A stretch of DNA of 64,000 nucleotides from Cycas panzhihuaensis (GCA_023213395.1 CM041465.1:146265741-146329740); one strand, 5' to 3'. Positions 1-11,639 are shown, numbered from the stretch's first letter. Notes: a model not told the origin generated them from the sequence alone. Program-made: numbers and translations.

Positions 1-236
1 GGGTAGAACATATACATAATAATCATAGATCAATATATCATTGTTGCATAAACATAAGAGTTTTGTATTCAATCCATTGTTGTGAAGGGATTATTACAAA
101 TGTCCAAAATGAAGGCAATGTCTAAAGACACCAGGGTTGCACACCCCTTAAAATATATAGTTTGGGGGAGGAGGGAAACTCCTCAACCCCTAAAATTTAA
201 ATAACAATAAAATAATAACTTAACTTAACTCAAATG
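1..236. other. Unclassified LTR-like sequence
   Basis: No coding signal is visible on either strand. The style (short AT-rich blocks and a G-rich then C-rich stretch) resembles the U5/R part of plant LTRs. An inverted repeat at about 164-190 (GGAGGAG, short loop, CTCCTC) could fold into a small hairpin. The LINE fragment that follows interrupts this sequence, which resumes at 698. Assignment to an LTR is an inference; the start lies outside the window. Confidence 0.3.
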
Positions 237-253
237 AACTTAACTCAAATTAA
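237..253 (+). repeat. Target-site duplication, left copy (LINE insertion)
   Basis: The 17 bases AACTTAACTCAAATTAA are repeated exactly at 681-697, directly after the poly(A) of the LINE fragment. Duplications of 7-20 bp are the normal outcome of target-primed reverse transcription, so the two copies define both ends of the insertion. Confidence 0.85.
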
Positions 254-680
254 TTGGTAATCAAGAGGGATTCTCTAATGATTATCAACTCACTGAAGGA
301 CCTTGCTATCCCAAATTGGAGATTCCTACCTATGATTAATGATGCGAAGTAGAGTCTACAGGGCCTATAAGAAGTCCAACTAAGGCACACGTTGAGAGAG
401 GGAAACAAAGCAGTCGACTTTTTGGCAAACTGGGGGGTTAGGCATAAGAAAGCCTCTGTTTGGAGAAATGACTTTCCTGAGGATCTTATGATTTTGGTAG
501 AGAAGGACAGGGTCTGTGATAGTTAGCCATGGGGCTTGTCCTGGCAATGTAGTCTCTATGCCTAGACCGTGGGGATGTCACAGTCAACTATGACTCGGAA
601 CCCTAAAGACCCTTGATGTACTAGGTTGTGGGATCCCATTTCAAACCCACTTATAAACTATTTTTACCTTATAAAAAAAA
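254..680 (+). mobile_element. 5'-truncated LINE (L1-type) insertion
   Basis: A 427-bp fragment lies between perfect 17-bp direct repeats and ends in a short A run (673-682, shared with the repeat). It holds the end of the C-terminal RNase H domain of a plant L1-type LINE and then about 150 bp of 3' untranslated sequence. Only the last few percent of a typical LINE remains, which is the usual 5' truncation. It inserted into an LTR-like sequence, so it is younger than that host sequence. Identification rests on the RNase H motif together with poly(A) and the duplication. Confidence 0.85.
314..526 (+). pseudogene. LINE RNase H domain, C-terminal fragment
   Basis: The frame runs from about 314 to the stop at 524-526. 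It shows the hallmark of the RVT_3-type RNase H tail of plant LINEs: LREGNKAVDFLANWG at about 380-436, in which the H/REGN and D-LAN residues are the conserved part. In LINEs this domain removes RNA from the RNA-DNA hybrid. Two in-frame stops (350-352 and 368-370) lie upstream of the motif where lysine, glutamine or tryptophan would be expected. The domain start and all of the RT are missing, so the fragment cannot work. The terminal stop position fits a natural protein end. Confidence 0.8.
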
Positions 681-697
681 AACTTAACTCAAATTAA
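681..697 (+). repeat. Target-site duplication, right copy
   Basis: Exact copy of 237-253, placed immediately after the A-run of the LINE fragment. See the left copy. Confidence 0.85.
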
Positions 698-882
698 CTT
701 AAATCAAATTAAGCTTACCTTGTATTTACCTACGCATGTGAGTACCCACATGTGTAAATTGATGACTGTGAGGTGTGTACTCCTAGTTAGAAGGTAGAAG
801 ATGGGTGATGAGCGTTAACCCTAATAAATAAATCAAGAGAGAGTATGAACAATGATAGATATATAATTGGGCATTACACCCA
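698..882 (-). repeat. LTR end (candidate 3' LTR, minus strand) with adjacent PPT
   Basis: Read on the minus strand, a purine-rich tract (883-898, AAGGGAGAG core) is followed by TGGGTGTAATGCCCAATT, a plausible polypurine tract plus LTR start. The first 60 or so bases resemble the same end of the LTR at 9266-9586, at about three of four positions. Beyond that the two cannot be aligned by eye. It may be the 3' LTR of the element whose 5' LTR lies at 9266, with gypsy-1 nested inside, but the pairing is weak. Confidence 0.4.
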
Positions 883-971
883 ATACTCTCCCTTATAATA
901 GATAATTATATAAAGTGAAATGTCATACCAAAGATACAAATTTGAGTCTTTCAATGAGTACTATAATATAA

Positions 972-1364
972 TGGGATACAACTATCCCACTTGTTACTTG
1001 CACAAAATAAATAAGATAAAGAAATAAGCAAGAAATGCAGTACTTTAATATTAAAGAAAACCAAACATAGAATTAAAGAACACAAAAAATATAAATGGAT
1101 ACTAAAGATATCTAAAAAAGTACTAAAGTATTAATCTCTTAAGAGAAAATGATTATATAACATCTTTCCTTTATAATTTATGATTCTTAAATAGACAAAA
1201 GAGATCCATTTTCCTATAATCCTATTGGTGGGCTAAATGGCCTTACATTTCATTAGTAGTTTTAATGGCCTACATACAAAAGTTAAAGACTAGTACTTAA
1301 CGTTTTAGTATCTTAACCACGAGTGTTGGTGTCTTAATTCCTCTAATTATATGTAGTCATGTAA
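972..1364 (-). repeat. gypsy-1 3' LTR
   Basis: It aligns over its whole length with 7335-7708, starting TGGGATA and ending CATGTAA in plus orientation. On the element strand the end is TATCCCA. The other end lacks the usual TG, probably by mutation. Left flank is TATAA. Confidence 0.85.
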
Positions 1365-1394
1365 TAGGTCCCCTCCTCTAAGATGTTAAGTCCT

Positions 1395-2480
1395 TAAAGT
1401 AAAGGAGATATGGATGTGACTTGACAAAGTCCACTGATTCCCAAGTCATCTCATCTTACTCACAATTGGCCCACTATACCAAATACTTAATAATTACCTT
1501 ATTCTAAAGATGACATTGCTTGCTAACCAAGATGCATTTAGGAGGAAGAATAAGAATTTGCTCTTTATTTAGGATAAATATGACTATTTATGGGGTTGTG
1601 CCCTTGCCAAGATATTTTTTGAGGTAAGAAACATAAAAGACATTATGAATCTTAGTATTAGATAGGAGTTCCAAAGTATAAGCTACTTCATTAACACACT
1701 AAAGGACTTTATAAGGGCCATAATAATAAGGTATGAGCTTGTGATTCTTATGATATTTGAGTGATTATTACTTATATGGTTGAAGGCATATAAACACAAG
1801 ATTACCAATGTTAAAGGAGCAATCTAAACAATAGTAGTTTACTAATTGCTTCATTTAGTTTTTGGATATATTTAGGTTTTGCTTAATGGTGTTTAGTATT
1901 AAGTCCATATATTATAGTTTTTGTTATATTATCATAGTGTAAAGGTCGGTGGCTAATGTATCATGGGTACCTATAAAGTGCCATGAATTGTGACATCCCT
2001 ATGGTTGTGTGACTATAGGAATTATACTAATATTCTACTAGGGCTAGTTATGATGACTATTTAGTTAATATTCAGAAGCATAACAATATATATAAGTTTT
2101 TAGTGTTTTATTAAGAACTTTTGATTGGTCATTCATTTATGGATGGTAAGAAGAACTCATATTAAACAATGTACTTGAAGTTTGAAAGAGCTCTTGCTAA
2201 AAGAACTAGTGAATTTTGGATCTTGGTCACATATTGTAGTTAATAAAAGGCCATGTAAATAAAATATTATTTAAAGACAAATGTCAATAATACAGGATAC
2301 TTTATATGAAGTGTGGATTGGAAAAAAATATGTATATTTGGTCAAGTAGTCAATGACCATTAATATGGAGTCATACATGATAGATAGAGGAAGACCTATA
2401 ACGAAGTCCATGATAATATCCTACTATTTCCCTTGCAGAATATGTAATAATTGTAGTAAACCTAGTTGAGCTTTAATGTC
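1395..2480 (-). pseudogene. gypsy-1 integrase with C-terminal chromodomain
   Basis: On the minus strand, 2430-2340 encodes the integrase core with MDFVIGLP and a following YDSILMVIDYLT stretch around the first catalytic Asp. About 1735-1600 encodes the integrase C-terminal region with KIHNVF-YVSYLKKYLGKG, typical of chromoviruses. About 1500-1400 holds a chromodomain with IKYLV-WAN and MTWESVDFVKSHP, where the aromatic and TWE residues are conserved. In living elements integrase joins cDNA to the genome and the chromodomain steers it to heterochromatin. Stops and frameshifts break the frame repeatedly. Confidence 0.8.
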
Positions 2481-2999
2481 AGCTTTATTACATTGACATG
2501 TATCATATTTATAGATAAATGTTAAAATAGATATTTTCATATGCAACTAAAAGAATTCATAACAAATTTATTGGTAGTTTTTTTTTAAACCTAAAATGGC
2601 CTCCTAATGGGGTAGAGTGGTATTCTACTAAAGTTTGAGGGATGACTTTGTATGTTGGGTGGATGAATATTTGATTTTTATATAAAAGTAGATTAATTTA
2701 AATGGGCCAAATTTTCTTAGTGGAAACTTTATTGGCCTAGCTATTATAATCTAATTGGGGCTAGTTTTTTTAAGCTAGGTCTTGTTCCCATATGGGATGT
2801 AGAGTGGAGATGGCATGAATAGAAGATTTATATGAAGGGATGGGAGACAAGTTAGTGGGAAGGTAGGAAACGACATCTGCTAGTACATTATCTTGGCCTT
2901 TCTTATAAGTGATTATGACATAAAAAATTTAGAGGTGCTCCACCCATTAGGCTGTTCCTTAGAAAGAATAGATTGGTCTAATAAGTGATGAACACTATG

Positions 3000-4100
3000 G
3001 AGATTTATTAGGATGGTGAACTTGGATGCAATGAAATATTGGTGCCATTTCTTAGTGGCATGGAGAATAACCTTCATTTCTTTTTAGTAGATGAATAAGT
3101 ATGATCTTTAAGTTTTTGACTTTTAAAAACAATGGGATGTAAGTTTTGCATAAGAATTCTAGCCATGCCAAAGCCTAATGTATTGTATTCTAGTTGGAAT
3201 GTTTGAGAGAAATCTAGAGTGGCCAAGACTAGAGTAGAGGATATAGATTTTTCAAGATGGATAAAAACATCATTAAAATGGGTGACCATCAAAAAGAATA
3301 TTTTTGGAGTAGATTATTTAATGGTGTTGTTAAGGTTACATAATTCTAGACAAACCTTCTATAAAATTTAGCGAGTCCTAAAAAGGCATGCAACTAGATA
3401 AGGTTTTTGGAAATTTTCTAATTTGTAATAATGGCTATCTTATTAAGGTTAACACAAACACATTCTGTAGAGATAATGTGGCTAAGGTATTGAAGTTTAG
3501 ACTTACTAAACTCACACTTAGAGAGTTTGGTATATAATTGGTATTTTTCTAAGATTTCTAAGACCATCTATGAGTGGCAAGTAAGGGTAGCCATACTAGT
3601 ACTATAGATGAGGATATTATGAAAGAAAATAATAATGAATTTATTAAGGTAAGAAGAAAATATCTTATTCACAAGAAATTAAAAAATGGTCTAAGCATTA
3701 TATAAGCTGAAAGGCATGACATGAAATTCAAAATGGTCATGGTGAGTATATAAGGTAATTTTATGATGGTCTTCTAGCGTAATTGGGATTTGATAATATT
3801 CAAATTAGAGATCCAACTTGGTAAAGATTGTGGCACCATAGATATCCTCTAATATATCATTGATCTTGGGGGTAGGGAACTTATTTTTATGGTTATTTTA
3901 TTTAGTTCGTAATAATCAAGGCACAACCTAAATAAACTATCCTTTTTTTGAACTAACATAATAAGGTTAACATATGGGTTTTTACTGGGTTGAATTATCC
4001 CCATTTTCATTAGCTTATTGGTAATCTTTTTAATCTCTTTCTTTTGAAAGCACAAATTTCTAAAGATATGGAGATTGATTGGGTTATGGGGTTTTTTCAA
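3000..4100 (-). pseudogene. gypsy-1 reverse transcriptase and RNase H
   Basis: The stretch 4100-3849 (minus) encodes the RT palm/finger region with QKKDSLFRLCLDYYELNKITIK. The catalytic F-D-D-ILIYS site near 3600-3630 reads FHNILIYS, so both Asp are lost. The stretch 3292-3074 encodes the RT-RNase H junction with STLVLATLDFSQTFQLE and GMARILMQ, in which the expected catalytic Asp after E/C is replaced. The two pieces are in different frames. Together they would have copied the element RNA; they cannot now. Confidence 0.8.
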
Positions 4101-4799
4101 CTCAGTGTTATGGTGATATCTATGATTAGGTGGGTGGCCAACTAGTAGGGGGATAACAACTACTTGATATTTATTTAAGATATGTTAGGGTGAAAGTTTA
4201 TTAGGTCTTGTATGTCATTGATACAAATAATGTAACCTACTTGGCTACTTAATTATTTCCTCATTTGATTTATAGAAATTAGTTTATTAGGAGGGGGTTG
4301 TATTTTGTGGAGTTTATGGGCTTGTACTATCTAGTCTTTAAATAAGATGAGTAGATTGGTAGGGGAGTTATTTGTGTTATCTGTACCTAATGTTTGTAGC
4401 TACTAGACTCCAAAAATAACATCTGATCCTCCAATAAATAGAGCATAAAAAATAGATATTAACCTATAAGTTCCAATTTGGATAATAAGATTCTTAATTA
4501 TTCCAACATAATGGAGTTTATAATGATAGGGAAAAGAACATGTAAATCTAGATTTTAGGATAATGTATATGTTTAATTACCTATCTAAGGAGATACCTAT
4601 AAAGTTTAGTGTCATACTAATGTTGATTAGAATAGTAATTGGAGTTTTCTTAAGTGTTCCTTTTATGCATAGTGATTCAAGATACGAATAGAAAGCTACT
4701 ATAGATAAAGAGTTTCTAGTTATGATGTTGAGAGGGGCTCTAAGATGGGCTCTTCATCTAATTCTAGTTAAAAATTAGAGTCATCTTTAGGGGACAGGC

Positions 4800-5900
4800 T
4801 AGGATCTATTGTGAAGACTATATTTTTGGCTTTACAAACTTTATGATGTCTGGGAGTCCACTTTTTTTAGCATTGGATACAAAGGCCAACTATAATGCAA
4901 TGTTATGCCTCTATAGGTGGGACTTAGATTGGCTTATTAGTGGATTCTTCTGGAAGTCATTCTATTATAAGTCCTTATGAGTCATTTGCCCAAGGTTGTT
5001 GGTGAGGAAATTTAGCTTATCATGAACACTCATGCCATGTAGTGTCTTATTGGAGAAAACATGTTTATTCTGCTATGAATTATGCCTCAACTACTCTAGC
5101 TTTTCATATTATGTCTTTGAAAGTTGAGATTTCCATAGTTCATATGCATATTTGGATACACTCTTTTAAGCTTATGATATAAGTGCTTATCTAGGTTTAT
5201 TTGTCTAGAGTTTTGGTGGCACAAATATTTAAAGCTTGGAACTCATTTGTATAAGCTTCAACTGAGGACACCTGCTTTAGTCTTGTAAGTTGATTAAAGA
5301 AGGACTAGTTCTACATTTCATTATATTGATAAAAAAAATATAAGATGAAGCTCAACCATGTTATGTTTTGTAGGTTTTCTTAGTGCCATCAATAATACCA
5401 ATGATAAGCTCAACCTTTCATATAAATGCATGTAAATGTTAGTTATTCATCTTCAATTGTTGGATTAAGGGAGAAGTAGGATTCAAGTTTGCTTATCCAT
5501 ATGTAAGTTGTGTCTTTATTCAAATCTAAATCAAAAGTAGGAATATTGATCTTATGATGCCATGGCTAGCATGGAGAAGAGTTGGATGAATGTTATGCTA
5601 AAGGAGTGTTTACTAAAGATTGAGAGTTGGATTGAGACAATTATGTTATTAACTAAGCTATTTGGTTGATTAGTGCTATGAGATCTAATTTAGATGTAAG
5701 AGAGTATATATCAACCTTATTTTAAAAAAACTAAGAATTAAGTTTCTCATATAGTGATGAATTGTACTTGAGATGAAGGGGCCATCATGTAGAAGAAGGG
5801 GAGTATAGGAAGTGGGATATAAGTAAGAAGAAGAGAATATAAAAAAATGGGATGAGTAAGATAGAAGGGAAGGTATCAAAGCTGGGTTAGATAGATATAA
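4800..5900 (-). pseudogene. gypsy-1 gag/protease region with zinc knuckle
   Basis: At about 4892-4838 (minus) the sequence reads C-I-Q-C-stop-K-K-W-T-P-R-H-H-K-V-C, a knuckle of the KW-xx-H-xx-C kind found in chromovirus gag, with one nonsense codon inside. The knuckle binds element RNA. Upstream (5000-5900) should be the gag capsid. It has short open stretches only and I cannot define its start. Protease between knuckle and RT is not recognisable by eye. Confidence 0.6.
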
Positions 5901-5953
5901 TGGTTTAAAGAATTGGGATTTATGCTTATAGGAAGAGAAAGAAGGAAAAAAAA

Positions 5954-5986
5954 GGTGGGTGGGGGGGGGGGGGGTAGGGATTAGGG
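5954..5986 (+). repeat. G-tract with quadruplex potential
   Basis: A run of 14 consecutive G (5961-5974) is preceded by GGTGGGT and followed by TAGGGATTAGGG, giving four or more G-runs in 33 bases. It lies in the leader/gag of gypsy-1. On the element sense strand it is a C-tract. Slippage expansion is the likely origin. Confidence 0.75.
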
Positions 5987-6769
5987 TGTCTATAGCCTAT
6001 TAATCCCAATAAATAGATTAGAGAATAACTTATTAAATTAAAATGAGTGTGAAAAGTTTGTTGTAATGGTATAGGTGAGATAAAGGTAAAAAAGTTTTTG
6101 TAGTGGGGCCCATAGCCATTGTATATGTGATTTTGGATAAAAATTACTATTAAAACTCACCTAGTATAAATTGATTAGTATTACACACTAATTAAAATAA
6201 GATGTAGGGTGATATATATATATATTTTTTTGTGAACCTCTTTTTTATTGTCATGAGTCCAACGATGTAGGTTTCATTAAAAATATAGAAGTATTTATTG
6301 AAGTAACATTGCAAACTCTGTTTATCCTTTTTTTAAATATATAGAGAGAAGATTAAGGATAGGGGGTCAACTAAATAGATGCTAAATTCAAAATTTTTTA
6401 TTAAAGGTTTACACAGGAATAGTCAAAGCTATTGTGCTCTATTGATATATGTTATATTATTACTTGTTATATTATTGATATTCAAGATATGTTACTTCTA
6501 TAGATTTAATCTATGTGTCCTTAACTACGTTATAATATCTTCAAATGTATAATAGTGTTAGGGGCTTATACTAAGAGTTATAATAATATCAATAATAGAT
6601 GATTTAGATTTTAGAGATGTAATAATATGAGCAATTTTGTGATGGATACATTTATTAGGGAAGCAATAGACAAGATTAGGAGGACCCTACTAGACATTAA
6701 TAAAGGAGTGTTTGGTTATGTAGGCCTTGCGATATACTTTTGTGTCGTTACTGTATCTTGGCCCAATAT

Positions 6770-6965
6770 CTTAGGGCGCTACTTATAGAGGAATGTGCAT
6801 CCCTATAAGGTCTACAACTATGCAAGGATATTTGAGTAGGGTAACTTTTGAGTGCTAATCACTAACTTATATAGCATAGAGGGATAAATAATTGATTATT
6901 TTTTAATTCTAAGTTATAAGGGAATAACCTAAAGGGGTCCTCCTATATATTCAAGGGTACATGAA
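6770..6965 (-). repeat. Leader block shared with gypsy-2 (copy 1)
   Basis: This untranslated leader block of gypsy-1 matches 20320-20510 in the same orientation, with many substitutions. The match ties the sequence right of copia-A to gypsy-2 and shows the two gypsy elements belong to one family. Confidence 0.65.
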
Positions 6966-7317
6966 GGTACATATCTATAGCTCAGTTCTATTTGAAGCTT
7001 ATGTAAGCATTGTTATATCAATTCACATCATATACATGTTTATGGCTATATATGGTTAGGTTAAAAATAATAGATTCCCATGATGTTTAAGACCCCTAGC
7101 AATGTTTACCTAACCACTATGAGAAAGGAGTAGGATAAGGTGGGACTTTATTACCCACTTGTAACTTTATAGGTTTAGAAAAACTTAGGTAAATACTATT
7201 TTGAACATAAATGAATAGAACTTGTAGAGAAGGGCTATAGTGATATACTAAGGAAAAAACGTTTTCCTTTCTTCTTAGCTTTGCTTTATCTTTATTGCTT
7301 CCTATTGGATCTAGAAA

Positions 7318-7332
7318 CCTGCTCTAATACCA
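7318..7332 (-). other. gypsy-1 primer-binding site (initiator tRNA-Met)
   Basis: On the minus strand this reads TGGTATTAGAGCAGG, two bases after the 5' LTR end. It matches the complement of the initiator tRNA-Met 3' end (TGGTATCAGAGC) with a single C-to-T change. It sets the element orientation. Confidence 0.85.
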
Positions 7333-7334
7333 CT

Positions 7335-7708
7335 TGGGATATGACTATCCCACTTTTTGCTCACACAGAATGAATAAAGTGAGGAAATGAGTAGGAAATA
7401 TAATAGTTTAATATTAAAGGAAACCAAACATAGAATTAAAGAACACTAAAGAATGTAAATAGATACTAAAGATAATTGAAAGAGTATTAAAGCACTAATC
7501 TCTTAAGAGAAAATGATTATATAACATTTTTTCTTTATAATTCATGACCCTTAAATAGATAAAAGAGAGCCTTTCTCCTATAATCTTATTAGTGGGTTAA
7601 GCAACCTTACATTTCATTGGTAGCTTTAATGACCCATGCACAAAAGTTAATGACTAGAACTTAACCTTTTATTGTCTTAACCATGAATATTTACATTCTA
7701 TCATGTAA
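7335..7708 (-). repeat. gypsy-1 5' LTR
   Basis: Partner of 972-1364, in the same orientation, followed by TATAA. Numerous transitions separate the two copies. Confidence 0.85.
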
Positions 7709-8633
7709 TATAAAAGTAGCTACCATGAGATAACCTACTATTGATATCCATATGAATTAAACTCTATTTGTTAGACTACATGGGTAACCAAACACTGTGA
7801 CTATCAGTTACCCAGGATGTTCCTTTACATATATGGTATAGTCAGTGCCAAGGCAATTCCACCCTAAGAACACGTCATCCTACATGGTTAAACATATAAG
7901 TTTATGAAGAAATATATAAGAATAATGGAAAAGTGGTTTCACCTCTTACTTATATGAGACAATGCAGGTAGCTTCTTTGGCTACAATAATTAGAAATAAA
8001 TTACTTTAAGGCCTTACAATGGTACCATCACCTTAAATTTACCTCTATGGACTATAAATCATGTCTTTATGGGCTAAAACCATTCCATTATAAGCTTACA
8101 ACATGCCATTATGGGTTTATAATAGCCTCAATAAATTTCATAAATATGACTAGAAAGTAGATGTGACTCAAATACAATATAGATGACTCTCTCAAATGAT
8201 AAATTTTAATAATGTTTTGATAAGTATGGGTTCTATAGAGCCTAAAATGATCCTTTATGATAAATTTTACATATTACGCCTATTTGGGGTATATTATATC
8301 AATAAAATATACAACAAAGGATATGGAACCTTGAAAAATACATGTATGTGCTTGAAATTGATGAAAAATAAAGTTAAAAAAAAATGTTTGAGCTAAGATA
8401 TCTGCATTAAATTAGCTCTAAATAATATCAAATGACTTGTTAAAATGAATATCTCTTAGTTACAAACCCAATGTAACTAATGGAATTAAAAAAGGAGTCT
8501 ATATGCTCAAGTTATGGGTAAAAGGGTGATGATGTCTCCTAAAAAATGAAAAGATAGGGGCTTAGTCCCTTTCACTAGCAAATTAAGGTCACATGATTAC
8601 CTCTATATGACTAGGGGCTAATGTAATGGGGGA
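7709..8633. other. Unclassified intergenic/retroelement sequence
   Basis: No domain is recognisable on either strand. The only open frame of note (8196-8396 plus, 66 codons) is AT-rich and has no known motif, so I do not call it a gene. The segment may be interior sequence of the element whose 5' LTR is at 9266-9586. Confidence 0.4.
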
Positions 8634-9182
8634 TGACAAACTTTAAATTAAACTTAAATAAATTAGCATATTTTTACATTTATAAAAAGTGATTAACTAG
8701 ATTTAATAATGTTTGACATCTTGTCAATGAATTTGAAAAGAATATTTAATATAATTAAATTGATATTTTACTTTCTAATTTTTTTATAAAGAAAAATGAT
8801 TTTTCCAAAATTAAAAAAAGGGGTTTAAAATAAAAATTTCCATTTTCTTTATTCATCATGATTACTAGTGGACTTTATGTAGTGACCATGATGCCTTTAA
8901 TGGTTTGTATTTTATAGAGGTGACTATGTTCTAAGCTTCGTCTATTACCTGTAGTGTTAAATTAATTTCTACTAACATCAGTCCATATAACTGTTCATAA
9001 TGCTCTATGTCTATATATAGGCTTCCTCTATGTAATGATTATGGTAGCTTAAATCAATGACAATGACATTAAGTTCTAGCTTCATGTGAAGGGAATTTAA
9101 CCTAGCATAGCAAGACCTTTATTACTCATTATCTCCCATATGTATACGGGCCTATGGCGACTACCTCCCTTCCTTCTATGCA
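8634..9182 (+). repeat. Candidate LTR with TATA box (plus strand)
   Basis: The segment starts TGACAAAC after an AATGGGGGA tract and ends TATGCA just before TGGTATCGAATT, a weak match (7 bases) to a primer-binding site. A TATA box (CTATATATAGG, about 9011-9021) sits where a promoter would be in an LTR of this size. No second copy was found in the window and coding sequence is absent on both sides. Confidence 0.3.
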
Positions 9183-9252
9183 ATGGTATCGAATTAATAA
9201 AATATCATCTAAAAATAGGCTCTAAAATATTGCCCTTAAGAATTGAACTTTG

Positions 9253-9265
9253 GGCTTTGATACCA
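9253..9265 (-). other. Primer-binding site of LTR element 'H'
   Basis: On the minus strand it reads TGGTATCAAAGCC directly after the LTR end (...CTAACA). It is a close match to the initiator-Met type PBS, so the interior of this element extends leftwards. Confidence 0.7.
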
Positions 9266-9586
9266 TGTTAGAATGTAAATTACTTATGAATATAATAGAT
9301 GAAAATGGGTGAGTTAGTGAGTAAAAAAATGAAGCTCAATGAAAATTAAGCATGCATATGTTAATACAATGAAATGAAAAAATGACCAAACTTCAAATTA
9401 TAATGAAGATGATTTACATACTTATAGTATAATTCATGATATGTTTGAGAACCCTCAATGGTCAACTTATTGTGGGATGATAAACATTTCTATATAGCAC
9501 ACAACTCAAAGAGACCTCTAATGTAAAATACAAATAAGATAGAGAGAGTGTGAATGGGGATATATATGTAATTAGGTATTATGCCA
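9266..9586 (-). repeat. 5' LTR of element 'H'
   Basis: The 321-bp segment begins TGTTAG and ends TGCCA in plus orientation (TG...CA), and a PBS abuts its left side. Its right end abuts truncated gypsy-2. A possible partner end is at 698-882. No coding sequence can be assigned to this element. Confidence 0.55.
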
Positions 9587-9949
9587 AATATATGGTAGGA
9601 CCACTTTGAGTGGGTCTCAACCTTTTAAACCTATTTATTATAATTAGGCTAAGTGTTAGTAGTAGCTACTAAGTTTGTTAACCATGAGGGTTGAGGACAA
9701 GAGATAGTTTGAGGGACAAGTAGTTGGGGAAGTTAGGAAAGAGTATCAGTGATAACATTATCCTTATCTCATTTGTAAGTGATAGCGAAACCAAGAACTT
9801 GGAGTTGATCAAGCTATATAAATTGCACTTGAAAGAGGATGAGTTGTTTAAGAAGAAATTTAAGACTATTATAGATTATTAAGATGGTAAAATAGGATCT
9901 TAAGAGATATTTATATCATTTATCCATGTCATGAAAGATGGCCTTCATC

Positions 9950-10960
9950 TCTTTTTGGTAAGTGGATAAATGACATTCATGAATTTTGAGCTTGCAACCT
10001 TTGAATATGATGGCATACATTTTATATAAGGATAGCCCTAAGGCCAAACCTAAAAGTATGATATTTAAGCTAGAATAGTTGAGTAAAGATGGGAGTAACT
10101 AAAATAGGGATGGAATTCATAAGAATTTAAAGGAGGTTAAATACACCAATGTCTTCATGAGATCATTATAACAAGTCTTTATAGAGAAGGTTAATCAAGG
10201 GGGTAATAATAGAAGTGTATTAGGCAATAAAGTGATAGTAAAACCTAATGAGGCTAAGGAAGGGGTGAAGTTAAGTGAGAGAGGTAGGTATAGGCCATTA
10301 TTTGATGACAGATACCTTGGCAAGGTTAACATTAACACCTTTGTATGTCACAATATGCCCAAGGTATTAACTTTGGATTGGCCAAATTTATATTTAGAAA
10401 GATTAGTATATAATTGTTGTTAGTAAAGGACTTTAAGTACAAGCTCTAAATATTATACATGTTAGTCCTATTCCCTACTATAAATGAGGATTTCATCAAA
10501 GGAGTTAATGATAAATTTGTAAAGATAACAAAAAAGGACGTCATCCATTAAGGCTTGAAATGTAATTAGTGTATCAGATAATCCAAAGGGCATGACTTTG
10601 AATTTAAAGTGACCATGCTAAGTGTAAAAAATGGCTTTTAAGTAATCCTTAAGGGTAATGGGAATTTGATAATAACTACAGAATAGGTCAAGTTTGGAGA
10701 AAACTATATCCCTATGGATTTTATTTATCATATCATTAGTACATGGGGTGGGAAATTATTTTTTATTATAATTTTATTAAGTTATTGATAGTCAAAATAG
10801 AGCTAAAAGGAGTTATCCTTTTTCCTAACATGGATAATAGGAGCATCATAGGGACTTTTACTAGGTTGAATGATGCCATAGTTAAGGAGTTCTTGAGAAA
10901 TACATTCTATTTTATTTAAAAAAATAATAATTATTTGATAAAGTTATAAACTAATGGGGT
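9950..10960 (-). pseudogene. gypsy-2 reverse transcriptase and RNase H
   Basis: It is collinear with gypsy-1 3000-4100. The active-site segment near 10480-10510 (minus) reads S-F-D-E-ILIYS, so the second catalytic Asp is Glu while the ILIYS tail is kept. Stops and frameshifts are dense and no open stretch exceeds about 60 codons. The role was copying element RNA into cDNA; it is not functional. Confidence 0.7.
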
Positions 10961-11639
10961 TATAAGGATTCCATAGAATGATAATATGATGAAAACCATG
11001 GTGGGGTGGAAGGGATGGAGGAAATATATTAAAAATAGAGTGATATTAAGTAAGAAAAGTTTGAATGTTAGGGTGAATAAAAGGTGCATTACCCTAGATA
11101 TTATTAAGGTAAATGATAAATCCCATACTACTAGAAAGAAGTATATGCATTTAATTAGTAGAGACCACTTTATTCAGGTATGGTTAGAGGCCATACAACT
11201 TATATATTTACTTGAGAATCTTTAACCATTGGATTCTTAGAATACTATCAGCACCACCAATGGAGAGGGTATTAAAATTAGATTGTAAGGTATATACCCT
11301 TATTTATATGTGAAGGTTTTTAATCTCAAAAAAATAATACAAGACTTAATGGTCTAGAAGAAGTACATTAAACCCCATTTTAGAAATGATATACATTCCT
11401 AATTATCTAGTAATTCCAATATCAATAAAGTTAAGGGAGGTACTAGAATCAATAAATATTGATAAGGGAGAACTACAAAGATTACCTTTAACCTTAGAGT
11501 GTTTAGGTAAGAGTCCTTAGATAGGTTGGATAATGAGATGTTAGTGTCTATATCTTTGGAAGGGTTAAGAAAGGGATCTTTAAGGAACTTAAGGTCAATA
11601 TCCATATTAATGTCTATTGATATTTGTGAGTTAATCATA

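Larger units (their letters stand above)
972..7708 (-). mobile_element. gypsy-1: Ty3/gypsy chromovirus, complete but dead
   Basis: A 6.7-kb LTR retrotransposon on the minus strand. Direct repeats (972-1364 and 7335-7708) bound it, and the 5-bp sequence TATAA flanks both sides (967-971 and 7709-7713). A PBS lies at 7318-7332 and a polypurine tract next to the 3' LTR near 1367-1382. The order on the minus strand is LTR, PBS, leader, gag knuckle, RT, RNase H, integrase, chromodomain, PPT, LTR, which is Ty3/gypsy order. Many stops and frameshifts interrupt all domains. The LTRs differ clearly, so insertion is old. Confidence 0.88.

Noticed and set aside
8196-8396. 66-codon open frame (plus) in unclassified sequence
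   Set aside because: Low-complexity AT-rich codons, no motif, no start context and no neighbour to support it.
1-9586. A single large element with LTRs at both ends (698-882 and 9266-9586) enclosing gypsy-1
   Set aside because: Only about 60 bases at one LTR end look alike; the rest cannot be aligned by eye, so the pairing is mentioned but not called.
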